In this document: in pieces, positions 7,837 through 16,176 of the stretch
Position numbering within the stretch: the first letter of the stretch is position 1
Layout of the letters: each line of letters opens with the position of its first letter
NCBI RefSeq assembly: GCF_000372405.1
Contig: NZ_AQVC01000023.1
Coordinates: 1-35,949 of the forward strand
Length of the DNA: 35,949 nt
DNA from: Porphyromonas somerae DSM 23386
Lineage (GTDB): Bacteria; Bacteroidota; Bacteroidia; Bacteroidales; Porphyromonadaceae
Direction of reading: 5' to 3'
Notes under the pieces: generated by a model
What the model was told of the DNA's origin: nothing
The model's database searches: none
What the model saw: the letters and a program-made list of their open reading frames with translations, nothing else
Translations under genes and position numbers: made by a program

Positions 7837-9090
7837 ATGTATGGGCTTATTGACTGCAACAACTTTTATGTGAGCTGTGAGCGACTCTTTCGCCCGCAGC
7901 TCAATGGGCGTCCGGTGGTGGTGCTCTCCAATAATGATGGCTGTGTGGTCTCTCGCTCAAATGAGGCGAAGGCCCTAGGGATACCGATGGGGGTGCCACT
8001 TTTTCAGATTCAAGAGGAGGTGAAGCGATACGGCATCGAGGTGTGTAGCTCTAATTACACACTCTATGGCGATCTCTCGAGGCGGGTGATGGCGATTGTA
8101 CGGGAGGAGGTAGGGACTCAGGAGATCTACTCTATAGATGAGTGCTTTGTACAATTCGACCCTCGCGACGATTATATGGCAATGGCTAGGGGTCTTCGAC
8201 GGAAGATTCTGAAAGGGGTGGGGATTCCTACTTGTGTGGGGGTGTCTAAGACGAAGACACTTGCCAAGCTCGCCAATCGGGTGGCGAAGAAAAACGAACA
8301 GCTACAAGGGGTGTATGCCATTGATGATAATGAGAAGTGGCGAGCCGCCCTTGAGTGGGTAGAGGTGGGTGATATCTGGGGGATTGGTCGGCGTATTTCG
8401 GCACGCCTCAATCAGTATGGCGTCTATAACGGGTATCAATTTGTGCGAAAAGATCCCAACTGGGTGCGGCAATCTTTTACCGTCACAGGGCTAGATACCT
8501 ACCTTGAGCTAAAGGGAGAGCCACGTATTCCTTTTGCAAAGAACGATCAGGCAAAAAGCATCACCCGTTCACGCTCCTTTGGCACTTTGGTGACCGATGA
8601 GCATCAACTATTTAGTATCATACTGGAGTTTGGGGAGAAGTGCTGTGAGAAGCTAAGGGAGAATAAGTTGGCAGCACTTAAGGTGGCACTGGTACTGCAT
8701 ACCAATGCTTATAGGATTAATGACCAACAGCGTCACGAGTATGTGGAGGCTTACCTAACACTGCCTTCCAACAACCTCACGGAACTGACGCCGATCCTCT
8801 ACCAACTCTTTAAGAAGGCATTTCGCCCAGGATTTAATTACAAGAAGGCGGGATTGCTCTTCTCGCAACTGGTATATGAAGGGGAGGTGTTGCCCTTTGA
8901 AGTGGAAGGGCAGGCGGAGCTGAAACAACTGACTGCCCTCGCCAAGGAGCTCAAGGATAAGTATGGCGACCATGCCCTCTACATCGCGGCTCGCAACCCG
9001 AAGGCACTAGAGGAGGTGGTCACTCGCAATCATGTGAGTCCCAACTACACCACAGAGCTCTCGGATATCCTTAAGATTCAACCAAAGTGA
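7837..9090 (+). CDS. umuC: UmuC-like Y-family translesion DNA polymerase
   Basis: The 417-residue protein shows the Y-family palm and fingers: D6 in [15 protein letters not shown] and the SIDE catalytic motif (S99, I100, D101, E102). The [14 protein letters not shown] nucleotide-binding segment, a helix-hairpin-helix thumb ([15 protein letters not shown]) and a little-finger domain follow. The C-terminal 50-70 residues ([13 protein letters not shown] onward) match the tail typical of UmuC rather than DinB. It inserts nucleotides opposite lesions as the catalytic subunit of Pol V, with UmuD from the gene 3 nt upstream. It ends 16 nt from the convergent uvrB stop, with no terminator visible between them. 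Confidence 0.94.
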   Translation: MYGLIDCNNFYVSCERLFRPQLNGRPVVVLSNNDGCVVSRSNEAKALGIPMGVPLFQIQEEVKRYGIEVCSSNYTLYGDLSRRVMAIVREEVGTQEIYSIDECFVQFDPRDDYMAMARGLRRKILKGVGIPTCVGVSKTKTLAKLANRVAKKNEQLQGVYAIDDNEKWRAALEWVEVGDIWGIGRRISARLNQYGVYNGYQFVRKDPNWVRQSFTVTGLDTYLELKGEPRIPFAKNDQAKSITRSRSFGTLVTDEHQLFSIILEFGEKCCEKLRENKLAALKVALVLHTNAYRINDQQRHEYVEAYLTLPSNNLTELTPILYQLFKKAFRPGFNYKKAGLLFSQLVYEGEVLPFEVEGQAELKQLTALAKELKDKYGDHALYIAARNPKALEEVVTRNHVSPNYTTELSDILKIQPK

Positions 9091-9106
9091 GGCGGTTGAT
9101 GAGGGG

Positions 9107-11239
9107 TTACTTCTTGCTACGGTTCTTGGCATGAGCGGCACGCTGATGCTCCACTGCATCTAATCGCTTTTGGGCTTTAGCCTCTTTTGCGGTGACTTTC
9201 GACTGATCGCCTAGCATCGCCTGCAGTTCAAAGAGTTCATCTCTATACTGAGCGGCAGATACGAAGTCCAGTACTCGTGCCGCCTCTTCCATCGCTTTAC
9301 GAGTTGCGGAGATACGCTCTTCCAAGGTCTCCTTGGAAAGGTAGTCAAAGCTCCGCTCCGCCACCTTCTGCTGCTCGCTCTGAAGACGGTACTCCTTAGT
9401 GGCTTTGCTCTCTATGCCACCACGACTTGGTCCAGTAAGGTCTAGGATAGAGGCACTCTTCTTAACTATCTGCTTCGGCACAATCCCATGCTCCTTATTG
9501 AAAGCCAACTGCTTCTGACGCCTGCGATTAGTCTCGTCAATGGTGAGCTGCATACTCGGGGTCACCTTACTGGCATACATAATCACCATGCCATTGACAT
9601 TACGAGCGGCACGGCCAGCGGTCTGAGTAAGCGAACGGTGGTTACGCAGAAAGCCCTCCTTATCGGCATCCAGAATAGCCACCAACGAGACCTCAGGGAG
9701 GTCCAATCCTTCACGAAGTAGATTGACCCCGACCAACACATCAAAGTCGCCCCGACGAAGCCCCTCCATAATCTCCACCCTACGGATCGTCACCACCTCA
9801 CTGTGGATATATTCCGTGCGGATACCCATCTCAGCGAGATGCTCCGATAGCTCCTCCGCCATACGCTTGGTCAGTGTAGTGACCAACGTCCGCTCATCAC
9901 GCTCTATCCTTAGATGAATCTCATGCACTAGGTCATCTATCTGATGCTCCTCAGGTCGCACCTCAATGATTGGATCAGGAAGCCCAGTAGGACGGATGAT
10001 CTGCTCCACAATGGTGCCTCCACTCTCCTCCAGCTCAAACTCAGCTGGAGTGGCACTGACATAAATGGTGCGATGGGTGAGCTCTTGGAACTCCTCGAAG
10101 GTCAAAGGACGGTTATCAATAGCGGCGGGCAACCTAAAACCATAGTCGACAAGATTAGTCTTACGGAAGCGGTCGCCAGCATACATACCTCTCACCTGCG
10201 GGATAGTGACGTGGCTCTCATCAATGACTAGTAAAAAGTCATCAGGAAAATAGTCAAGTAGACAGTAGGGACGCTCTCCAGCCGACCGACCATCGAAGTA
10301 GCGGGAGTAATTCTCAATACCATTGCAATAACCGAGCTCCTCCAGCATCGTGATATCGTTGGTCACCCGCTCATAGAGACGAGTTGCCTCCTCCGACCTC
10401 CCCTGCTTATGGAAGAACTCAACCTGCGACTCCAGGTCGGCACGGATCATCTCTATCGCATGCTCCGTCTGTTCCTTAGTGGTGACAAATAGATTGGCAG
10501 GATAGATTTGCACCGAATCAAGTACCGAAAGCTCATGCATATCCTTAGGGTCTACACAGCTGATTCGCTCCACCTCATCGCCCCAAAACTCTATACGATA
10601 GGCCATCCCTTCATACCCCTCCACCGCAGGGAATATATCTAGCGTATCTCCTTGGTTTCGGAAGGTACCAGGACGGAACTCCGCCCTATCATGAATATAA
10701 TGAGCATTAACCAACTGCCTGAGGAAGTCATCTCTTGATATCTCCTCTCCCACTTTGATGTCAATTCGTTGCGACGCGTAATCACGAGGGTTGGCCATAC
10801 CATAGATACAACTCACACTCGCCACCACAATCACATCCTTTCGTCCTGAGAGGAGCGAGGCAGTCGTCTTGAGTCGGAGCTTCTCTATCTCGTCATTGAT
10901 CGACATATCCTTCTCAATGTACATATCGGTACTAGGAAGATAGGCCTCTGGCTGATAATAGTCGTAATAACTGACAAAGTACTCCACAGCATTATGAGGA
11001 AAAAAGCTCTTGAACTCCCCATACAACTGTGCGGCAAGCGTCTTATTGTGGCTCAACACCAGTGTAGGGATACCAAGGTTTTGGATCACATTGGCAATGG
11101 TAAACGTCTTACCCGAACCAGTCACTCCAAGGAGCGTCTGCTTCTCCTGTCCCGAACGAATCCCCTCCGTCAGTTGCTTGATCGCCTCGGGCTGGTCACC
11201 CATTGGCTTGAATTTCGATACCAATTGAAAGCTCATCAT
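9107..11239 (-). CDS. uvrB: UvrABC excision nuclease subunit B
   Basis: The 710-residue protein is full length. It shows Walker A GVTGSGKT (residues 38-45), the damage-probing beta-hairpin YYDYYQPEAYLP (91-102), the DESH helicase motif, the helicase block with RAARN, and a C-terminal UVR motif (EERISATRKAMEEAARVLDF...YRDEL) that contacts UvrC. UvrB receives damaged DNA from UvrA and positions UvrC for dual incision. The start is MMSFQ or the second Met, both giving the usual SxFxPxGDQP N-terminus. A -7 box lies only 8 nt from the ATG, implying an almost absent leader. The C-terminal tail after the UVR motif is short, basic and lysine-rich. It converges with umuC. Confidence 0.97.
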   Translation of the reverse strand: MMSFQLVSKFKPMGDQPEAIKQLTEGIRSGQEKQTLLGVTGSGKTFTIANVIQNLGIPTLVLSHNKTLAAQLYGEFKSFFPHNAVEYFVSYYDYYQPEAYLPSTDMYIEKDMSINDEIEKLRLKTTASLLSGRKDVIVVASVSCIYGMANPRDYASQRIDIKVGEEISRDDFLRQLVNAHYIHDRAEFRPGTFRNQGDTLDIFPAVEGYEGMAYRIEFWGDEVERISCVDPKDMHELSVLDSVQIYPANLFVTTKEQTEHAIEMIRADLESQVEFFHKQGRSEEATRLYERVTNDITMLEELGYCNGIENYSRYFDGRSAGERPYCLLDYFPDDFLLVIDESHVTIPQVRGMYAGDRFRKTNLVDYGFRLPAAIDNRPLTFEEFQELTHRTIYVSATPAEFELEESGGTIVEQIIRPTGLPDPIIEVRPEEHQIDDLVHEIHLRIERDERTLVTTLTKRMAEELSEHLAEMGIRTEYIHSEVVTIRRVEIMEGLRRGDFDVLVGVNLLREGLDLPEVSLVAILDADKEGFLRNHRSLTQTAGRAARNVNGMVIMYASKVTPSMQLTIDETNRRRQKQLAFNKEHGIVPKQIVKKSASILDLTGPSRGGIESKATKEYRLQSEQQKVAERSFDYLSKETLEERISATRKAMEEAARVLDFVSAAQYRDELFELQAMLGDQSKVTAKEAKAQKRLDAVEHQRAAHAKNRSKK

Positions 11240-11246
11240 ATCTCTA

Positions 11247-11254
11247 CAAAGGTA
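11247..11254 (-). promoter_or_regulatory. Possible -7 box very close to the uvrB start
   Basis: CAAAGGTA on + reads TACCTTTG on the minus strand and fits TAnnTTTG. It lies only 7 nt from the first possible uvrB ATG, so the leader would be 0-6 nt. Either uvrB is nearly leaderless or the match is fortuitous. Confidence 0.45.
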
Positions 11255-11298
11255 CTAAATAAATGAAGAGAAAGCGACAGGTTGGATGCAAGAATCAT

Positions 11299-11330
11299 AA
11301 AGGCCTGCTAGGTTTCCCTAGCAGGCCTTT
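11299..11330 (-). terminator. Rho-independent terminator of the OmpA-family gene
   Basis: AAAGGCCTGCTAGG (11299-11312) and CCTAGCAGGCCTTT (11317-11330) form a perfect 14-bp stem with a 4-nt loop (TTTC on +), 33 nt past the stop of the gene at 11363-12562. The T tract on the minus strand is short. It isolates the porin gene from uvrB. Confidence 0.85.
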
Positions 11331-11362
11331 ATATATTACACTATCTAAGTGTAGGAGAATTC

Positions 11363-12562
11363 TTACTTCTCAGCAGTCATGATAACTACACGGTTCCAAG
11401 CATTCTCAGCATAAGGCTGTACAGTGTCACCCTTGTAGTCGATAGTGATTTGGCTAGATGGCACACCATACTCATCGGTAAGGATACGAGCCACCTCGCG
11501 AGCACGCTTCTCAGAGAGAGTCATGTTGTAGTTAGAGCTACCAGTCTTAGCATCAGCATAACCGATAACAGTTACAGGGATGTTGTTGCTCTTAACGAAC
11601 TCAGCAGTGTTGTAGATGTTGATCTTTTGGTTGCGATCTACTCTAGCACTACCGATACGGAAGTAAACTACATTCTCAGACTTAACCTTTGCCTCAGTAG
11701 CTACTACCTCTGGGCACTCTGGGCAACGTACTGGACGCTTGCTTAGCTCAGCATTCTGTGAGCGTAGAGAGTTGATCTCGCTCTGAAGGTTGTTAAGAAG
11801 AGCATAGTCCATAGGCTCAACAACATCAAAGTCGCTCTTGCCAAGGTTGAAGTTAAGACCAAGGTCTAGCTTAGCAAGCATGTTGTTTGGACGGTAATAG
11901 TGCTCATACATTGGACGGTAGATGTTAGAGAATACTACGCTAGGAGCGAGTACTAGGTCTACAGTCTTGCCAAGGCGGAAGCTAAGGTCAAATCCTACGT
12001 GTCCAGAAACAGCGTAGTTGATGTGAGCTAGCCAATCCTTTGCGCTATCCTCCTTTTGCTTGTTAGTAGCATCACAATTAGTAGCTGTTCTAGCAGCCAT
12101 TACACCCACACCGATGTAAGGTACGAAGCGAACCGTACGGTTAGCGTTGTACACACCGAAGTAGTTAGCTGGGTCAAACATAAAGTCGATGTGAGGAGTC
12201 AAAGTATGGAACATATACTGGTGAGTATCGTCGGTCTTAGGAAGGTGCATATCTCTTACCCAAGCCCAATCTACCATCAGACGGCTAGCGAAATAAGGAG
12301 TATACCACTTACCGAATCCAATACCTGCCTCATAACCAAGACGCTCTGCAAAGTCCTTTGCCTTGATCTCTTGATTGTAGAAAGAGACACCATAGTTAGC
12401 ACCTCCACGAGCGGAGATAAACCAATTGTCACCAGGGTTTAGCTGAAAAGCTGTATTCTTACCTGGCAGATTGGTTGCGTTTGCTGAGGTCTGAACCTCC
12501 TGTGCTGAAGCACTTAGTGCAAATACACTTGCTGCTACAAGTGCGATAACTTTCGTCTTCAT
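11363..12562 (-). CDS. OmpA-family outer-membrane protein (Pgm6/Pgm7-like)
   Basis: The 399-residue protein has a signal peptide (residues 1-21, ending SASA-Q). An N-terminal beta-barrel of alternating amphipathic strands extends to about residue 245. A short coiled stretch (LQSEINSLRSQNAEL), a cysteine-containing linker RPVRCPECPEV and a C-terminal OmpA peptidoglycan-binding domain (VIGYADAKTGSSNYNMTLSEKRAREV, with the conserved NxxLSxxRA pattern) follow. It anchors the outer membrane to the cell wall. From memory, Porphyromonas gingivalis carries two tandem genes of this type (Pgm6 and Pgm7) that form disulfide-linked heterotrimers; here only one is present, but the linker cysteines needed for such links are kept. 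A strong promoter and a terminator frame it as a single-gene unit. Confidence 0.92.
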   Translation of the reverse strand: MKTKVIALVAASVFALSASAQEVQTSANATNLPGKNTAFQLNPGDNWFISARGGANYGVSFYNQEIKAKDFAERLGYEAGIGFGKWYTPYFASRLMVDWAWVRDMHLPKTDDTHQYMFHTLTPHIDFMFDPANYFGVYNANRTVRFVPYIGVGVMAARTATNCDATNKQKEDSAKDWLAHINYAVSGHVGFDLSFRLGKTVDLVLAPSVVFSNIYRPMYEHYYRPNNMLAKLDLGLNFNLGKSDFDVVEPMDYALLNNLQSEINSLRSQNAELSKRPVRCPECPEVVATEAKVKSENVVYFRIGSARVDRNQKINIYNTAEFVKSNNIPVTVIGYADAKTGSSNYNMTLSEKRAREVARILTDEYGVPSSQITIDYKGDTVQPYAENAWNRVVIMTAEK

Positions 12563-12682
12563 AAAAAAATACTTTCTAATTGTACAATTCTCTTATATTC
12601 TCATTCAATAATCCGATACCTTGTCCTATTCAGACCGCGTTATCGGAGAGCCGACACGAACCTGTGTACGGTGTTTCTCTGA

Positions 12683-12690
12683 CAAAGATA
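12683..12690 (-). promoter_or_regulatory. Promoter of the OmpA-family gene (-33/-7)
   Basis: On the minus strand TATCTTTG forms a perfect -7 box. Twenty-one nt further upstream is TTTTTTG, giving the -33 TTG at the right spacing. This is the best promoter in the window. It implies a leader of about 115 nt, as is common for abundant porins. Within the leader, CCGATA and TATCGG can pair. Confidence 0.75.
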
Positions 12691-12777
12691 GCAATAACTC
12701 TTTAATTTACACAAAAAACAGCCGTTAATTGTAGGGTAATTCACATTATCCCCCTATTTACACCCATTTTGTAGCCT

Positions 12778-14187
12778 TCATTCAGCAAAAGCATGGCGAT
12801 AACCCTCCTTAATATTCCAGTAGCCACGAGTAAAGTCGGGGACCTCTACAGGGGCAGAATTGTGCTCTAGCGATATGGCCGATAGCGGGGAGATGGCACT
12901 CCACTCTGCCATATCATAAACGTCCATATCCAGTGGCAGTCCATGGCGAAGACAATAGATTAGGCGATAATCCATAATAAAATCCATACCTCCATGACCA
13001 CCTATCTCCTTTGCCATCTCCTCTAGCTCTTGGTGGATAGGGTGCTTATACTCCTGCATCATCGCATCCTGCACCTCCTTTGGCAACCACGAGTGTGCAG
13101 TCAGATCTTCGTGATCTGGCACCAAATCATCATCTACCGACTCATCCTTAAGGGCGAGCAATGGCATCGGATACTTAGAGGCATACCCTTTAGTACCAGC
13201 AATATTGTACTGACGGCTGTAGGGACGAGGGGTAGCTACATCGTGGTGCATCTCAATGGTGCGCCCTAGCTCTGTACGAATCAGCGTGACTGTATGCTGC
13301 CCATTCTGAAAGTCACTCACCTCCTCGCCTCTATTTGCCTTGAGCCACTCCGGAATACTCTTAGGAGTAGCATCCATAGAGACGAGATAATTCATCTTAT
13401 CCCCTCTATGTATATTGAGTATCTGGCAAGCAGGTCCCATACCGTGCGTAGGGTAGATATCGCCTCGGTGCGTCTTATTGAAGGCCATTCGCCAATCCCC
13501 CTCGTAGGCATTCCAAAAGTCCTCCAGCTGGTGGATATACCCACCCTCAGCATAGACAATATCTCCGAGCAACCCCTTCTGAGCCATATTCAGCACCGTG
13601 AGCTCAAAGAAGTCGTAGACACAATTCTCCAGCATCATGCAGTGCTTACGCGTCCGCTCCGAAGTATCGATCAGTGCCCATATATCCTCTAGCGAATGGG
13701 CTGCAGGGACCTCTACCGCCACATGCTTTCCTTGCTCCATTGCATAGAGTGCTATCGGCACATGAGTTTGCCAATTGGTTGCTATATATATAAGGTCTAG
13801 GTCATCTCGCTCTACCAGCTCACGCCAAGCATCATCGCTACCATAGTACTCGGCTGCCTTAGGCAGCTCATGCCTTGTGAGTATTTCATTGGCTTTCTCC
13901 ACACGCTCTTGATGGAGGTCACAGAGAGCTACCACCTTGGCTCCTGGAATATAGCAGAAACGATCCACAGCATCTGGACCACGCATTCCAAGTCCAATGA
14001 CTCCTATACGTACGGTATCCAGTGCAGGGACAAAAAAGCCCACCATATGCTCCTGCCCCTCAGCTCGTAGGGGCACTTCCGTCTTGATAAGTCCGGGAAA
14101 TGCATCATTACTGCCTGAAGGTCTACACCCAAAGGTAGCGACTACCAAAAGCGGTAGCACAATTATAAACAACAGTTTCTTAGCCAT
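12778..14187 (-). CDS. GH109-type glycosidase, putative lipoprotein (alpha-N-acetylgalactosaminidase family)
   Basis: The 469-residue product begins with a lipoprotein signal ending VATFGC (C21). It is followed by a Gfo/Idh/MocA-type Rossmann fold with the dinucleotide motif GVIGLGMRG (residues 62-70) and the acidic CDLHQERVEKA strand end. The blocks EVPAAHSLEDIW, ERTRKHCMMLENC and YPTHGMGPACQILNIHRGD are the hallmarks of family GH109. The family hydrolyses alpha-linked N-acetylgalactosamine by an NAD-dependent oxidation-elimination mechanism, so mucin or host glycans are likely substrates; that is family knowledge, not shown here. The lipid anchor suggests an extracytoplasmic site. It is divergent from the nucleoside kinase gene. 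An ordinary oxidoreductase of the same superfamily is a less likely alternative. Confidence 0.88.
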   Translation of the reverse strand: MAKKLLFIIVLPLLVVATFGCRPSGSNDAFPGLIKTEVPLRAEGQEHMVGFFVPALDTVRIGVIGLGMRGPDAVDRFCYIPGAKVVALCDLHQERVEKANEILTRHELPKAAEYYGSDDAWRELVERDDLDLIYIATNWQTHVPIALYAMEQGKHVAVEVPAAHSLEDIWALIDTSERTRKHCMMLENCVYDFFELTVLNMAQKGLLGDIVYAEGGYIHQLEDFWNAYEGDWRMAFNKTHRGDIYPTHGMGPACQILNIHRGDKMNYLVSMDATPKSIPEWLKANRGEEVSDFQNGQHTVTLIRTELGRTIEMHHDVATPRPYSRQYNIAGTKGYASKYPMPLLALKDESVDDDLVPDHEDLTAHSWLPKEVQDAMMQEYKHPIHQELEEMAKEIGGHGGMDFIMDYRLIYCLRHGLPLDMDVYDMAEWSAISPLSAISLEHNSAPVEVPDFTRGYWNIKEGYRHAFAE

Positions 14188-14213
14188 AAGTAAGCGTATA
14201 AGTGATAAAATGC

Positions 14214-14221
14214 TATATTTG
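14214..14221 (+). promoter_or_regulatory. -7 box of the nucleoside kinase gene
   Basis: TATATTTG fits TAnnTTTG and would start transcription near 14228. This places the in-frame ATG at 14202 upstream of the transcript and supports a start at 14259 or 14268. Confidence 0.55.
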
Positions 14222-14258
14222 CCAAGATAGCAATAATAATCAATACTACGGAATTATA

Positions 14259-15950
14259 ATGGTTCAAATGAATAAAGAAATAGAGATAGAAGTACAGGCG
14301 ACTGGAGCTCAAAGAGTCTACCCAGTTGGCATCACTCCTATGGAGATATACGAAGCTGAAGGGCTAGAGCTACCCAATAGCCCCATGGGACTTCCCATGC
14401 TGGCACTGGTGGATAATAAGCCCACCCCACTTTCACACCCACTCCACCGCCCCTCCTTTGTTGACTTTGTAGGCTATGAGACACCCTACGGACGCCGCAC
14501 CTACACTAGCACCGTGGCTCTAATCCTCTACAAAGCAGCGGAGGAGCTTGGCTACCCACGGGTAGTGGTAGAGCATGCCCTATCCAATGGCTACTATGGA
14601 GTAGTGGGAAGCCGAGAGACGCCCCCCTCCCACGATCTTTTGGAGTCCATCGCCACCAGAATGAAGGAGATCATTGCCCAAGACCTTCCTATCAATACCA
14701 CCTACCTACGCAGTGAAGAGGCCATCGCTTACTTTATAAGAAAGGGCCGACCAACCACCGCCCAACTCATTGAGTCGCATTGCACCCACTTTGCTAGATT
14801 AGAGGAGCTCGATGGCTATATTGACTACATTTTCGAACCTGTATTGCCCTCCACAGGTATGGTGTGGGGCTTTGGTCTCGAAAAATATCGCGATGGTTTC
14901 CTACTACGTATGCCCGACCACCTAGCCCCTGAAAAGCTATACGACAAGGTGCGCCAGCCTAAGCAATTTGGCGTATTCAAAGATCACCTTTCCCTCCTCA
15001 AGTTGATTGGTGTAGAGGATGTGGCACCGCTCAATGAACTGATTCGCCAAGGCAAAGCGAGCCAAGTGATCTCCCTTTCCGAGGCACTTCAAGAAAAGGA
15101 AATTGCCTCCATCGCCTCCGAGATAGCAGAGCGGTACGAAAAGGGAGTACGCGTAGTACTGCTCTCAGGACCCTCCTCATCGGGCAAAACCACCACGAGC
15201 AAGCGCCTCTCTACTCAGCTCATTGCCAACCTCACATGGCCCTATGCCATCTCGCTCGATGACTACTATATTAATAGGGTCGACACTCCACTAGACGAAG
15301 AGGGCAAGTACGACTACGAAAGTCTTTACGCTATAGACCTCCCCAAGCTGAGAGAAGATGTAGCCCTCCTGATGGCGGGTGAAAAGGTACATATCCCCAC
15401 CTATAACTTCGTTAAGGGAGAGCGCGAATATTTGCCAGGCAAAGAGATGAAGCTAGAGAATCACGGCGTCTTAATCATGGAGGGAATCCACGCACTCAAT
15501 CCTGAGCTACTCCGAGGAATCCCTGAGGAAGCCATCTATCGTGTCTATGTCTCTGCACTTTCTCCCCTCTCCATTGACGACCACAACTGGATCTCCACCA
15601 GCGATAATCGACTTATCCGCAGAATGGTTCGTGATATGAAGTTTAGAGGCACCTCCGCCGAAGAAACCATCCTACGGTGGCAAGAGGTACGCCGAGGTGA
15701 GGAGCAGTGGATATTCCCTTACCAGGAGAATGCCGATGTGATGTTTAATAGTGGCTTCCTGTACGAGATGCCGGCCCTCAAAGAGCAAGCGGTATCGGCA
15801 CTTCGCCAAGTATGTGAAAAGAGTCCCGCCTACCCTACCGCCAGTCGCCTTCTCACCTTCCTAGATCTCTTCGAGTCGCTCCCTATGGAGTCCACACCCC
15901 GCAACTCCCTTCTCCGAGAGTTCCTCGGTGGTAGCACCTATGGTGACTAA
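14259..15950 (+). CDS. Nucleoside (uridine) kinase with N-terminal TGS and threonyl-tRNA-synthetase-like domains
   Basis: From the ATG at 14259 the protein has 563 residues. Residues 1-70 resemble a TGS domain (RVYPVGITPMEIYEAEGLEL). The next 200 residues resemble the second additional domain of threonyl-tRNA synthetase. The C-terminal half is a P-loop uridine-kinase domain with GPSSSGKT at 304-311, followed by SLDDYYINR and IMEGIHALNPEL. Fused kinases of this layout are widespread in Bacteroidota; nucleoside phosphorylation is the expected activity, while the role of the TGS part is unknown. I chose 14259 because the -7 box at 14214-14221 excludes the ATG at 14202; 14268 (MNKEIE) is equally possible. 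The gene stands alone, convergent with the acyltransferase cluster. Confidence 0.85.
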   Translation: MVQMNKEIEIEVQATGAQRVYPVGITPMEIYEAEGLELPNSPMGLPMLALVDNKPTPLSHPLHRPSFVDFVGYETPYGRRTYTSTVALILYKAAEELGYPRVVVEHALSNGYYGVVGSRETPPSHDLLESIATRMKEIIAQDLPINTTYLRSEEAIAYFIRKGRPTTAQLIESHCTHFARLEELDGYIDYIFEPVLPSTGMVWGFGLEKYRDGFLLRMPDHLAPEKLYDKVRQPKQFGVFKDHLSLLKLIGVEDVAPLNELIRQGKASQVISLSEALQEKEIASIASEIAERYEKGVRVVLLSGPSSSGKTTTSKRLSTQLIANLTWPYAISLDDYYINRVDTPLDEEGKYDYESLYAIDLPKLREDVALLMAGEKVHIPTYNFVKGEREYLPGKEMKLENHGVLIMEGIHALNPELLRGIPEEAIYRVYVSALSPLSIDDHNWISTSDNRLIRRMVRDMKFRGTSAEETILRWQEVRRGEEQWIFPYQENADVMFNSGFLYEMPALKEQAVSALRQVCEKSPAYPTASRLLTFLDLFESLPMESTPRNSLLREFLGGSTYGD

Positions 15951-15991
15951 GCGACTTTTTAAGGACTATAAAAAAGATAAGTATAAGTAGA

Positions 15992-16085
15992 CAAAAGTTG
16001 AGTTGCAACTAAGCAAATGCCGAGATGCAACTAAGCAAACAGCGAGTTGCAACAAAGCAAATGCTTAGTTGCAACTCAACTTTTG
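15992..16085. repeat. 22-bp palindromic array, family 1, copy B
   Basis: Three 22-bp units start at 16000, 16022 and 16044, and a 12-bp core follows at 16066-16077. The whole is bounded by perfect 24-bp inverted arms (15992-16015 and 16062-16085, beginning CAAAAGTTGAGTTGC). The arms reach beyond the units into CAAAAGTT/AACTTTTG. It lies between the convergent nucleoside kinase and acyltransferase genes, where it could act as a bidirectional terminator, although copies A and C sit in divergent regions. Confidence 0.85.
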
Positions 16086-16097
16086 CTCTACTAACTA

Positions 16098-16165
16098 GAG
16101 AATATTGCACGCACGATAAAAATAGAGACTGTCGCACGAAGCAGATCGCTCAAGTGCAACAGTCT
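16098..16165. mobile_element. Scrambled remnant of MITE ends
   Basis: 16098-16112 (GAGAATATTGCACGC) matches the right-end terminal repeat of the MITE family. 16125-16141 (GAGACTGTCGCACGAAG) matches the left end with one change. 16142-16165 is nearly the inverted complement of that left end (GCGATCTGC and AGACTGTTGCAC on the minus strand). The result is a 41-bp hairpin made only of element ends. It lies just downstream of the acyltransferase stop and could now serve as its terminator. Confidence 0.6.
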
Positions 16166-16176
16166 ACATTCGTTTT

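Noticed and set aside
14202-14258. Upstream ATG of the nucleoside kinase
   Set aside because: It precedes the -7 box at 14214-14221, and the added residues do not look like the TGS domain start.
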